A stretch of 50,602 nt of DNA from Comamonadaceae bacterium (GTDB lineage Bacteria; Pseudomonadota; Gammaproteobacteria; Burkholderiales; Burkholderiaceae_C), in NCBI GenBank assembly GCA_015999985.1, contig JAECRA010000031.1, positions 1 to 50,602 of the forward strand, in the 5' to 3' direction. Of the stretch, positions 16,661 through 24,712 are shown in pieces. The first letter of the stretch is position 1. The number at the start of each line of letters is the position of its first letter. The position numbers and the translations under genes were made by a program. The notes under the pieces were generated by a model. The model had not been told where the DNA came from and did not search any database. It saw only the letters and a program-made list of their open reading frames with translations.

Positions 16661-18442
16661 ATGCTCCGCCTGCCTGTTACCCTGCCTGTTACCCTGCTGC
16701 TTGCCTGTGCACTGACCGCCTGTGGCGGCGGTGACGAAGCTGCACCCCAGCACAACTTCAAGCTGCGCGTGCTGCACACCAACGACCACCATTCCTATCT
16801 CGACGGCACGGCGTATGACCTGAACCTGGGCGCGGACACCGTGCGCCTACAGATCGGCGGTATGGCCCGGGTGGCCGGCGCGATCAAGAGCCTGCGCACT
16901 GAGAACAGCCTGGTACTCAACAGCGGCGAACTCAACGGCACGCTTTACTTCAGCCTGTTCCGCGGCGAGGCCGACTTCAAGCTCTTCAACGAGATGGGAC
17001 TGGACGCCTACCAGATCGGCAACCACGAGTTCGACGAGGGCGAGGCCGTGCTCGCCAACCTGCTCGCGCTGGCCAAGTTCCCGGTGCTGGCCGGCAATAT
17101 GCGGCCGACCGAGAACAGCCCGCTGTTCGGTGCCAAACTACAGCCCTATGTGATCAAGCAGTACGGGGCCGAGCGCGTCGGGGTGATCGGCGTACTCAAA
17201 GTGTCCAAGACCGTGGGCTCGTCCATGGTCACCGATGCGGTGAAGTTTGATGACGAGCTGCAAAGCGTCAAGGCCAGCGTGGCCGAGCTGCAACGCCAGG
17301 GCATCAATAAGATCGTGCTTCTGAGCCATCTGGGCTTCGACGCCGATCAGGCTCTGACTGGTCAGCTCAGCGGCGTCGACGTCATCATCGGCGGCGACAC
17401 CCATGATCTGCTCGATCACCAGGGCGAGCTCAAGGCTCTGGGCTTGACCCCGACGGGCGTCTATCCCACCGTCAAGAACGATTCCCAGGGCAAGCCTGTC
17501 TATATCGCCCAGGCCTGGGAATATGCACGCGGACTGGGCGCTCTGGACGTGGAGTTCAACCCCGCGGGCGAGGTTATCGGAGCTCAGGGCCGTACCCTGC
17601 TGCTGGTTGACGAGCCCTATCAGATCAAAGGCTCCAAGGGCGAGTTCGTCGCTGCCACCGCCGCCCAGAGTACCGAGATTGCCAAGCGCATCGCCGCCAA
17701 TGCCGGCCTGCGTATGCAGCAGCCCGATGCGGCGGCCGATGCTGTGTTGGCACCCTATCGTGCCCAGTTGGATCACTTCAAGACGCAGCTCATCGGCAGC
17801 GTCGCCGAGAACATGGGTTTCGAACGCCTGCCTACACCCTTCGAGCCCGGCCAGAAACCCAGCGGCAGCTATGCCGCCTATGCGGTGGCACTGAGCTTTC
17901 TGTCCTACAGCCCCAAGGCCGATATCGCGATCCAGAACGCTGGCGGCGTGCGTTCGGCCTTTATGCAGGGCGAGTTCAGCGTGGCCGATGCCTACACCAT
18001 GCTGCCCTTCTCCAACACCATCGCCACCGTACAGCTCAGCGGCGCTGACGTGCATGCGGTGTTGGAGGACGCCGCTGATTACGCACTGAATTCGACCTCG
18101 ACCGGCGCCTTCCCCTACGCTGCCTATCTGCGCTTCGACGTGGTCAGGAGCGCACCCAAGGGTCAGCGTATCCGCAATCTGGAGATCAAGCAGCGCGCCA
18201 GTGGGCGCTGGGTGCCTCTGGACCTGCAAGCCAACTACAAGGTGGTGACCAACTCCTTCACTGCGCTGGGCAAGGACGGCTACACGACGTTTGCCACCGC
18301 CATCGCCAAAAACCCTGCGGTGCATGAAGACAGCAAGGTGGCCTATGTCGTGCCCTTGATCGAGCTGTTCACTCGCCATCTGCCGGGCCAGCGCCTGGAC
18401 TCGCTACAGGCCTCGGAGTACAGCCTGAAATCGGTGCGCTGA
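16661..18442 (+). CDS. 5'-nucleotidase / NAD nucleotidase-like lipoprotein with altered metal motif
   Basis: A 593-residue surface nucleotidase of the UshA/NadN family. A lipoprotein signal ends in LTAC with C21. The metallophosphatase domain shows D42 and H44 (HTNDHH), GNHEFD, LLSHLG and GGDTHD; the C-terminal nucleotide-binding domain shows NAGGVRS and PFSNTIA. The best fit is NadN of Haemophilus, which cleaves NAD and NMN to nicotinamide riboside. The oddity is the bridging-aspartate motif: families read GD-x3-G, but here the sequence is G89-E90-x2-G93, so the Asp is Glu and one residue is missing. Catalysis could be weakened or altered. It stands alone; a PHO-like site lies upstream, which fits phosphate scavenging. 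Confidence 0.85.
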   Translation: MLRLPVTLPVTLLLACALTACGGGDEAAPQHNFKLRVLHTNDHHSYLDGTAYDLNLGADTVRLQIGGMARVAGAIKSLRTENSLVLNSGELNGTLYFSLFRGEADFKLFNEMGLDAYQIGNHEFDEGEAVLANLLALAKFPVLAGNMRPTENSPLFGAKLQPYVIKQYGAERVGVIGVLKVSKTVGSSMVTDAVKFDDELQSVKASVAELQRQGINKIVLLSHLGFDADQALTGQLSGVDVIIGGDTHDLLDHQGELKALGLTPTGVYPTVKNDSQGKPVYIAQAWEYARGLGALDVEFNPAGEVIGAQGRTLLLVDEPYQIKGSKGEFVAATAAQSTEIAKRIAANAGLRMQQPDAAADAVLAPYRAQLDHFKTQLIGSVAENMGFERLPTPFEPGQKPSGSYAAYAVALSFLSYSPKADIAIQNAGGVRSAFMQGEFSVADAYTMLPFSNTIATVQLSGADVHAVLEDAADYALNSTSTGAFPYAAYLRFDVVRSAPKGQRIRNLEIKQRASGRWVPLDLQANYKVVTNSFTALGKDGYTTFATAIAKNPAVHEDSKVAYVVPLIELFTRHLPGQRLDSLQASEYSLKSVR

Positions 18443-18483
18443 AGGCCAGCTCGCGTGCCGCATCAGCCGAGTGCATGACCCCA

Positions 18484-18650
18484 TTGAGTAGGGCGGGGGA
18501 ATACTCTCTCAGCCCTCTCACACCACCGTACGGCCCTCAATTTCAAATCAGGATGGCCGCGAGCATGCCAGGTGCCTTCTAAGGAGGCAGCAAGGGAGAT
18601 GTCCCAGCCACCTTTCGGTGGTAGTGACTTTCGATGCGCTCGGGCTTCGC
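18484..18650 (-). mobile_element. Probable group II intron 3' remnant
   Basis: Read on the minus strand, the stretch ends with CCGTACGGTGGTGTGAGAGG, then a GGGCTGAGAGAG...CCCCCGCCC foldback, and CCTACTCAAT. This is the order of the domain V 3' arm, domain VI hairpin and 3' splice end of bacterial group II introns. The 5' arm of domain V and the whole reverse transcriptase gene are missing, so it is a relic. The sequence before it (GGTGGCTGGGACATCTCCC) also resembles what commonly precedes this intron end. The upstream limit of the remnant is uncertain. Confidence 0.5.
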
Positions 18651-18843
18651 GGTAAAGAGAACGGTATTCAACGCGACGCTCGGGAGCGAATCCGCGATGC
18701 TCAAGTACAGAGTAGAACACTGCATCAAGGTCCTTTTTTCAGCAGCGGCACGCCGTCGTGTCTCCACTCAAGCACGCGGCGCGCACGCGGATGGGATTAG
18801 GTCCGCGGTTGAAAGGGCGGCCGTGCGTGAAAGCCATTTCTGA

Positions 18844-18893
18844 GACAAGTGTTGTCGCAGGCAGGGGCGCAAAGTGTCTGCTGTTGATCAACA
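18844..18893. promoter_or_regulatory. Two palindromes upstream of MDR oxidoreductase
   Basis: GACAA-GTG-TTGTC (18844-18856) and the perfect 12-bp palindrome TGTTGATCAACA (18882-18893) lie about 85-130 bp before the start codon. They look like operator sites for an unlinked dimeric regulator; nothing else about them is known. Confidence 0.35.
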
Positions 18894-18976
18894 ATGGAGG
18901 ATGACAGCACAGGGGAATACCAAAGTGCGTAGCCCCTGCGCCATACCCAACCGCCTATGTCTACAAAGAGTACCTC

Positions 18977-20113
18977 ATGAACACCCTCCCCGCTACCGCG
19001 CTAGAGCTGCGCTCCCTGGTGCAAGCTGACGGCAATTTGCAACTCAGCCTGGAATCTGTTCCTGTTCCCACCCCTGGGCCCGACCAGGTGTTGATAGAGA
19101 TGAAGGCTACGCCTATCAATCCCTCGGACATTGGTCTTCTTTTGGGACCCGCCGACCTGTCTACAGTTAAGGTGACAGGTAACCCAGACCGACCGGTGGC
19201 GACAGCCCGCATCCCTGAGCAAGCCATGTCCCGCCTGACTCCCCGCATCGGAGAAAGCATGCCCGTCGGCAATGAGGGCGCCGGCCTGGTGGTCGCCGCA
19301 GGCTCTTCCCCAGCTGCACAAGCGCTGCTTGGGCGCACCGTTGCGGTGATTGGGGGCGCCATGTACGCACAGTACCGCGTCATGCCGGCTGCACAATGCC
19401 TGCCCCTGCCCGCGGGCACCACTGCGGCAGAGGGCGCCTCGTGCTTCGTCAATCCCTTGACTTCGCTGGGCATGGTCGAAACAATGAAGCGGGAGGGCCA
19501 CACCGCCCTGGTTCATACTGCAGCTGCCAGCAACCTGGGGCAAATGCTCAACAAGATCTGCCAGAAAGACGGCATTGGCCTGGTCAATATCGTTCGCAAA
19601 CCAGAGCAGGCGAAACTGCTGCGCGAGCTGGGCGCCAAGTACGTGTGTGATAGCAGCGCACCCGACTTCCTTGCTGACCTGACCACTGCCTTGGAGGCGA
19701 CAGGTGCCACGATTGCGTTCGACGCCACGGGTGGTGGCCCTCTGGCTGGCCAGATCCTGCAATGCATGGAAAACGCCATCAACCGCAATGCCAAAGAGTA
19801 CAACCGTTACGGATCGAACGTTCACAAGCAGGTTTACCTGTATGGGCAGCTGGACCCCCGTCCGATCGAATTCCAACGCACCTTTGGCCTTGCCTGGAGC
19901 ATGGGCGGCTGGCTGCTGTTCCCTTTCCTTCAAAAGATCGGCAATGAAGCCGCGCAAAAGCTGCGCGAACGCGTCGCGGCTGAATTGAAGACCACGTTTG
20001 CCAGCCATTACGCGCGCACGGTCTCTCTTGCCGAAGCGCTGGCTGCCGACAACATTGCGTTCTATGGCGCTCGCAACACAGGCGCCAAGGTGCTGATAGA
20101 CCCTTCGCGTTAA
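18977..20113 (+). CDS. MDR-family (zinc-less) alcohol dehydrogenase / quinone oxidoreductase
   Basis: A 378-residue medium-chain dehydrogenase/reductase. The GroES-like N-terminal domain contains PINPSDIGLL and GNEGAGLV, the cofactor domain contains VHTAAASNLGQM and FDATGGGPL. The zinc-binding cysteines of true alcohol dehydrogenases are absent, so it is an NAD(P)H-dependent enone or quinone-type reductase. The nucleotide motif is AASNLG rather than the common GxGxxG, as in some zinc-less members. The substrate is unknown. It stands alone between the intron relic and a convergent nuclease gene; two palindromes upstream suggest regulation by an unlinked repressor. Confidence 0.83.
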   Translation: MNTLPATALELRSLVQADGNLQLSLESVPVPTPGPDQVLIEMKATPINPSDIGLLLGPADLSTVKVTGNPDRPVATARIPEQAMSRLTPRIGESMPVGNEGAGLVVAAGSSPAAQALLGRTVAVIGGAMYAQYRVMPAAQCLPLPAGTTAAEGASCFVNPLTSLGMVETMKREGHTALVHTAAASNLGQMLNKICQKDGIGLVNIVRKPEQAKLLRELGAKYVCDSSAPDFLADLTTALEATGATIAFDATGGGPLAGQILQCMENAINRNAKEYNRYGSNVHKQVYLYGQLDPRPIEFQRTFGLAWSMGGWLLFPFLQKIGNEAAQKLRERVAAELKTTFASHYARTVSLAEALAADNIAFYGARNTGAKVLIDPSR

Positions 20114-20130
20114 ACAGCGCTTTACGTTAG

Positions 20131-20155
20131 GGGGGCATGCCCCCTGTGCCCCTTT
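20131..20155 (+). terminator. Hairpin terminator after MDR gene
   Basis: A perfect 14-bp palindrome of GGGGG-CATG-CCCCC form at 20131-20144 is followed by GTGCCCC and TTTT (20152-20155). It lies in the 48-bp gap between the converging MDR and nuclease genes and may serve both directions. Confidence 0.5.
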
Positions 20156-20161
20156 TACGCC

Positions 20162-20701
20162 TTACCGCGCCTGTTCAACCGGCGTGGGGTACGCTTGACC
20201 CACATCCCAGCGTGACTGCCAATGCTGGACGTATTGGTTGGCCACCTCTGGCATGCCCCGAATGACCACCACATTCTCGGAGTTGGTCTTCTCTGCGGAC
20301 GGCGCAAAATTGAACGATCCAGTTTCAACGGTGTGACCATCCACGATGATGACTTTGTCATGGTGGAGATTGAACCTATCGTTGGTCCGCACCTGCACGC
20401 CTTGGCGGCTGACAAAGTCCATCACCGCCCTGCTGGTCTTGTTTTCGTTGTGTTTCTTGTCTACGACGATGCGCACCTCGACACCTCTGCCCTGTGCCCT
20501 CACCAGCGCCCGTGCGATATCTGGCGACCGAAACGAATACGCGAGCATCTGGACGCTTTGCTGCGCACCGTCTATGACCTCCATCACCAACTTGCGAGCT
20601 GAGCCCTCTGGAGAAAACCCTACCTGCACGCTGGGTTCCGCATGGAGCAAGAAAGGTAAGCAAAGAAGGGTTGCGATGGTGAAACGCCGAATGGGTGACA
20701 T
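20162..20701 (-). CDS. Exported PLD-family nuclease (Nuc-like)
   Basis: A 179-residue secreted single-HKD phospholipase D-fold protein, the size of the periplasmic endonuclease Nuc from IncN plasmids. A signal peptide (RRFTIATLLCLPFLLHA) is probably cleaved before E22. The active-site motif is H114-x-K116-x4-D121 followed by GSFNF; two such protomers form one catalytic site in this family. VGFSPEGSARKLV and MLAYSFRSPDIARAL are typical. It should cleave DNA (or phosphodiesters) in the periplasm. It lies 36 nt downstream of the RidA gene on the same strand, so the two may share a transcript, without an obvious functional link. Confidence 0.87.
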   Translation of the reverse strand: MSPIRRFTIATLLCLPFLLHAEPSVQVGFSPEGSARKLVMEVIDGAQQSVQMLAYSFRSPDIARALVRAQGRGVEVRIVVDKKHNENKTSRAVMDFVSRQGVQVRTNDRFNLHHDKVIIVDGHTVETGSFNFAPSAEKTNSENVVVIRGMPEVANQYVQHWQSRWDVGQAYPTPVEQAR

Positions 20702-20737
20702 GCTTGACTCCTGAAAGTAGGCTGAACCTTGGTTTTT

Positions 20738-21226
20738 TCAGGCGCTGCCTGGCAGATCGAACACCTTGAAAATGAAGTCAAGTTCTACCGTAGCCCCTTT
20801 GGGCAATTGCAACACGCCCACCGACGTACGGGCGTGTGCGGAATGTGGACCGAGGACAGCGGACAACAGATCAGAGGCTGCATCTGCCACTTCACTGTGC
20901 TGAGTGAAGGTCAGCGCTGAACGTATGAACACGTTCATACGAGGAACGCTGCGCACATGCTCAAGGGAACCGCAGACCTGCCTGACCAGAGCAAGTGCTC
21001 GCAGAGTACTGATCTGCGCGGCAAAACAAGCTTGCTCAAACGATGCTTCGGCACCCGCTGCGCCCACCACTGCGATCGAGTCACCTATGCGAGGTATCTG
21101 GCCGCTGACGTAGATGAGGTCACCATCTCGCAGCGCGGGGGTGTAGTTCCCCCCTATCTTTATAGGAGCGGACAGCGGAAAACCGAGCGCATGGGCTTGC
21201 GTTTCGAAGCGATGGTCTGAGGACAT
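20738..21226 (-). CDS. RidA/YjgF-family protein
   Basis: A 162-residue member of the RidA (YER057c/YjgF/UK114) family, longer branch: GNYTPALRDGDLIYVSGQIPR at the front, NVFIRSALTFTQHSEVADAAS in the middle, and ARTSVGVLQLPKGATVELDFI at the end, where the arginine in ARTSVG is the usual carboxylate-binding residue. RidA proteins deaminate reactive enamine/imine intermediates; the longer type often has an unknown role. The ATG at 21224-21226 begins the conserved part; the frame stays open upstream but loses family likeness. It is divergent from the enoyl-CoA hydratase gene and precedes the nuclease gene. Confidence 0.85.
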   Translation of the reverse strand: MSSDHRFETQAHALGFPLSAPIKIGGNYTPALRDGDLIYVSGQIPRIGDSIAVVGAAGAEASFEQACFAAQISTLRALALVRQVCGSLEHVRSVPRMNVFIRSALTFTQHSEVADAASDLLSAVLGPHSAHARTSVGVLQLPKGATVELDFIFKVFDLPGSA

Positions 21227-21448
21227 GGCTCTATGGAAATCTTTTAAACCGAACAGGCAGTCACGCCGGATAGATCGAATGTGCGTCAAAACCGCAAGCT
21301 TATGACAAGTTCTCGATCTGGTCGAAGGCTGAAGGGATCGATATCGCTGCACAATCCTTGAGATGATGGCGGTTGCTTGAGAATCGGTACCCACGGGTGG
21401 TGTGTCAGGTTCTTACGCGCGGCTGGCACTTTTTGAAGGATTTCACCC

Positions 21449-22225
21449 ATGCCCGTAACCCTGGAAATACGCGAGCACATCGCCACCGTGACCCTTGACC
21501 GTCCAGAAGCGATGAACGCCATTGACCCTGAGTCCGCCGAGCAGTTGCACAGCGCCTGGAACGAAATCACCAACCGCCAAGATGTCCGGGTAGGTATTCT
21601 CATCGGATCGGGTGAACGCGCGTTCTGCGCGGGCGTCGATCTGAAAAAGACCATGCCTCCGCCCGAGAGCTTCGCCGAATTGCATTTCGGCACCCAAGCG
21701 GCCAGGGTGCCCATTTCCGCCTTGCAAACTCCCAAGCCCATGATTGCAGCGATCAACGGAATTGCGCTCGGTGGCGGATTGGAGCTGGCCATGCTCTGCG
21801 ACATACGACTGGCCTCTCGTCACGCCATGTTCGGATTCCCTGAAGTTTGCGTGGGCAGCATTCCAGCAGGCGGCGGAACGCAGCGCATCGTGCGAGCCGT
21901 TGGACAGTCGGACGCGATGCTGATGCTTCTGAGTGGCGAGCGACTGGACGCCCAGGAAGCCCTGCGTATCGGTCTGGTCAGCCGGGTGGTCGAGCCTGGG
22001 GATCTCTTGATGGCAGCGCGCACCCTTGCAACCCGTATTGCAGCGAACGCCCCTTTGGCGGTGGTGGCCGCGAAGAAGCTGGCGCAAGTCGGTGGCGAGT
22101 TGTCTCTTGCTGCGGGGCTGGAGCTGGAGCAGCAAGCCTTCGGAAATCTGCGCAACTCGGAAGACCGGATTGAAGGGCGCCGGGCATTTGCCGAGAAGCG
22201 GCCACCGAATTTCCAGGGCCGTTGA
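21449..22225 (+). CDS. Enoyl-CoA hydratase/isomerase family protein
   Basis: A 258-residue crotonase-fold protein. The oxyanion-hole regions are FCAGVDLK (59-66) and NGIALGGGLELAM (103-115). Both catalytic glutamates of true hydratases are present: E112 (GGGLELA) and E132 (FGFPEV), followed by IPAGGGTQR. It should add water to trans-2-enoyl-CoA in fatty or aromatic acid breakdown; the exact acyl chain is unknown. AAGGA lies before the ATG. It stands alone between a divergent RidA gene and a convergent phoX gene. Confidence 0.88.
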   Translation: MPVTLEIREHIATVTLDRPEAMNAIDPESAEQLHSAWNEITNRQDVRVGILIGSGERAFCAGVDLKKTMPPPESFAELHFGTQAARVPISALQTPKPMIAAINGIALGGGLELAMLCDIRLASRHAMFGFPEVCVGSIPAGGGTQRIVRAVGQSDAMLMLLSGERLDAQEALRIGLVSRVVEPGDLLMAARTLATRIAANAPLAVVAAKKLAQVGGELSLAAGLELEQQAFGNLRNSEDRIEGRRAFAEKRPPNFQGR

Positions 22226-22282
22226 AATCAGGGGCTGAGTTGCTCGTCCCGAGCATCCCCGACGCCACCCCCTTCGCAACGA

Positions 22283-22319
22283 ATCAAGGGCTACGCACAA
22301 TTCATGCGTAGCCCTTGAT
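22283..22319. terminator. Strong bidirectional hairpin between ECH and phoX
   Basis: A perfect 15-bp stem (ATCAAGGGCTACGCA and its complement) with a 7-nt loop lies between the two converging genes. There is no long T-run, yet the stem is the strongest hairpin in this part of the window and probably ends both transcripts. Confidence 0.6.
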
Positions 22320-22377
22320 CAACGAGACAGTCCGAGTGGACGGACTGCTCGCCACGGCTCCAGAAGGAGAGCCTGAG

Positions 22378-24438
22378 TTACACGCCGATGGCGCTGCCGT
22401 CGGCTTTCTGGATGACCACGGTTGAGGAACGTGGGCGCACTTTGTCGCCAACATTCGCTTTGGTCGCGTCTTCCGTATCGTAGGCAGGCCAGTTCACCGG
22501 GTGCTGGATGTTGACGAAGACCGACTTCAGGTCCGGAGTGAACGCAAAGCCAGTGATCTCAGCTTCATTCGGGCCAACAAAGAAACGGCGCAGGTCGCTC
22601 TGGTTGTCCTTGTTGATGGCAGGGCCTACTCCCGTCGAATCTGCCAATGCGCCCGGAATGACTGCCAGGATCTGGTCGTTCGTCGCCTTGGCCACATCGT
22701 TGTTGCGGCCACCGTCAATACCGTTGTCAGTCAGAATCCACATGATGCCGCGAGGATCGAACCCCAAACCGTCTGGACTGGCGAACTGGTTCGCCGCGGT
22801 CAGGCCAGAGCGGTTGACATCGGCGGCAGCGTCGGCACTTGAACCGAACACAAAAATGTCCCAGCGGAACTTGTTTGAATTGGGTTCGTCATGCCAGCGC
22901 ACGATGTGACCATTGGCGTTGTTCAAGCGTGGGTTGGGGGCGTTGGTGCCTGCGGCGGCATTGCGGCTGGTGTTGTTGGTGAGCGTCACGTAGACGTCGC
23001 CATTGACCGGGTGGGTCATGGTCCACTCAGGGCGGTCCATGGGCGTGGCGCCCACGAAGTCAGCAGCGCCGCGTGTGTTGATCAAAATAGCTTCCAGGCT
23101 ACCGAACTCTTCCAGCAGGGTACGACCGTCTTTGCCTTTGGCGGATTCGTTCAATGGCAACCATTCGCCTGAGCCATCGGCACCAAAGCGCGCTACATAC
23201 AGCGTGCCCTTGTCCATGTACTTGGCGCCCACGGCCAGGCGGTCGGCGCGGTTGGCATCCATAGGATCCCAGACGGCTTCGGACACAAAGCGGTAGATGT
23301 ACTCGAAGCGCTTGTCGTCGCCGCTGTAGAAAGCCAGTGGCTTGCCTGCTACCGGATTGGCGTAGTTGGCACCCTCATGCGAGAAACGGCCCAGCGCTGT
23401 GCGCTTGGTGGCAATGCTGGTGGGGTCATAAGGATCGATCTCAACCAGATAGCCAAAGGCATTGGCTTCATTGCGCCAGTCCTGCGTGGCGTCCGCGCCA
23501 GTAGGCGTGATGTCGAAACGCGCAAACTCGCCTTGCACCTCAGTCGCATCTCCTGCAGCAGTTTCCCACTTGTAACGACCTGCTGTTGAAGGAATTTCCA
23601 TGCGAATCTGGCTCTTCGGACGATCGGCTGCAGGCGTCTTGTTGACGAAGCAGGCATACCAGTTTTCTTCGGCCGTCAGGTAAGTTCCCCAAGGTGTGAA
23701 GCCGTTACCGCAGTTGTTGTTGGTGCCGCGAACGAGCGTGCCGTTGGGCGAATAAGGCGTTCTGACAGATGCGGTGCCACGCAGCGGACCAGCCAGGCTC
23801 ATAGGTGTAGCGGAGGTGAAGCGACGGTTGTACCTGGAGTTCTTGACCACGTTCCATTTGCCATCAGCCTTGCGGATGTGGATCACCCCGGCCCCGTGGC
23901 CATTGATTTCCTTGCGGACTTCTTCTGCTGGGCGCTTGCCATTAACCGTTGTAGGGCCGTTGGGGTGCAGCGCCTTCTCGTCGATGTACTCATAGTTGAT
24001 GGCGAGCAGGCCTTCGGTGGAGCTGCCTTCCAAAGGAAAGTAGTGCATGCCGTCATGGTGCATGCCCGCGGAGTGGAGCAGGTCGTTGGAGCTGTTGTTA
24101 CCGCCGCGATCCCAGGGCGCTGCGTTGTCGTCAAAAGGCGTGCCCCAAGGTGCCAGCACGTGAGCGATGTAGCCAGCGGGAACCACGCAGCCGTCAGTCA
24201 TCGACACCGGCAGAGATTGGAAGCCGAGCGTCAACTTTGGATCAGGAGTGGGCGTGACGGGCTCATCATCACCGCCGCCACCACAAGCGCTGAGGCTGAC
24301 GCCCGACAACACAGCCAATGCAGCGCCCAGGCCACCCCGCGCGAGTGTGCGGCGTGACAGGGTCTTTTCAAGGATGCTGCTGAAAGGCTCGTTGCCGCTC
24401 GCGTTACTGACGGAGTTGCTCGTAATGTGTTTGCTCAT
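22378..24438 (-). CDS. phoX: PhoX-family alkaline phosphatase, Tat-exported
   Basis: A 686-residue PhoX-type phosphatase, an Fe/Ca-dependent enzyme that releases phosphate from organic esters. The N-terminus has a twin-arginine signal (LSRRTLARGG, R29-R30), a hydrophobic stretch and LSAC at C52, so it may also be lipid-anchored after Tat export. Family marks include GNNSSNDLLHSAGMHHDGMHYFP-type N-terminal text (here in residues 114-135), NNCGNGFTPWGTYLTAEEN (a PhoX hallmark with the cysteine that shapes the iron site) and FASPDGLGFDPRGIMWILTD. The strain would use it under phosphate limitation. A PHO-box-like element lies upstream, and a strong hairpin follows the gene. Confidence 0.9.
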   Translation of the reverse strand: MSKHITSNSVSNASGNEPFSSILEKTLSRRTLARGGLGAALAVLSGVSLSACGGGGDDEPVTPTPDPKLTLGFQSLPVSMTDGCVVPAGYIAHVLAPWGTPFDDNAAPWDRGGNNSSNDLLHSAGMHHDGMHYFPLEGSSTEGLLAINYEYIDEKALHPNGPTTVNGKRPAEEVRKEINGHGAGVIHIRKADGKWNVVKNSRYNRRFTSATPMSLAGPLRGTASVRTPYSPNGTLVRGTNNNCGNGFTPWGTYLTAEENWYACFVNKTPAADRPKSQIRMEIPSTAGRYKWETAAGDATEVQGEFARFDITPTGADATQDWRNEANAFGYLVEIDPYDPTSIATKRTALGRFSHEGANYANPVAGKPLAFYSGDDKRFEYIYRFVSEAVWDPMDANRADRLAVGAKYMDKGTLYVARFGADGSGEWLPLNESAKGKDGRTLLEEFGSLEAILINTRGAADFVGATPMDRPEWTMTHPVNGDVYVTLTNNTSRNAAAGTNAPNPRLNNANGHIVRWHDEPNSNKFRWDIFVFGSSADAAADVNRSGLTAANQFASPDGLGFDPRGIMWILTDNGIDGGRNNDVAKATNDQILAVIPGALADSTGVGPAINKDNQSDLRRFFVGPNEAEITGFAFTPDLKSVFVNIQHPVNWPAYDTEDATKANVGDKVRPRSSTVVIQKADGSAIGV

Positions 24439-24712
24439 TGTGGGTACTTTTTAAAGTCTGCTACAGGACGGACGAACGTAGTCTAGAAGTCATATATGAC
24501 GGAATGACGTCAGTCAGAAGTCAGTACAAAGACACAGTGCAGGGGCTGAGGCTAGCTTTTAAAATTGCTCAGCAGATTTCGCCGGACTTCCTGTCTAAGT
24601 TCGGCCCGGCCGCAGGGGGAAAAATCCTAGGCGCCTGCCGATCGAGGCGGTCTTGGCGCAAGCCAAAAAGATTGGCTCAACTCGCTTCGGATATGGCTAC
24701 CATCCTCATTCA
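24439..24712. other. 274-bp gap between phoX and GNAT gene
   Basis: Apart from the phoX promoter region, nothing is recognised here. A 92-codon open frame with a GTG start spans it but resembles no family and overlaps the PHO box and GNAT start, so it was not called. Confidence 0.4.
24480..24524 (-). promoter_or_regulatory. Candidate PHO-box promoter for phoX
   Basis: On the minus strand, CTGACTT, CTGACGT and CCGTCAT follow each other at exact 11-bp spacing (plus positions 24496-24524), each matching CTGTCAT in 5-6 of 7 places. TAGACT (24480-24485) follows ten bases later as a -10. The overlapping palindrome GTCATATATGAC (24489-24500) is an additional feature. Direct PhoB control is inferred. 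Confidence 0.5.

Larger units (their letters stand above)
18443..18976. other. 534-bp non-coding stretch
   Basis: No credible gene is seen. The left third carries a probable group II intron 3' remnant on the minus strand. The right end holds two palindromes (18844-18856 and 18882-18893) just ahead of the MDR oxidoreductase gene. The middle (about 18650-18840) shows nothing I recognise; short open frames there are overlapping and lack family resemblance. Confidence 0.6.

Noticed and set aside
17138..18379. A 413-codon open frame on the minus strand opposite the nucleotidase gene
   Set aside because: It lies wholly antisense to a gene with full family motifs; its His/Gly/Leu-rich text has no domain likeness. 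It is a GC-driven shadow frame.
19001..20008. A 335-codon minus-strand frame opposite the MDR oxidoreductase
   Set aside because: Antisense to a clear gene and without family likeness or ribosome site.
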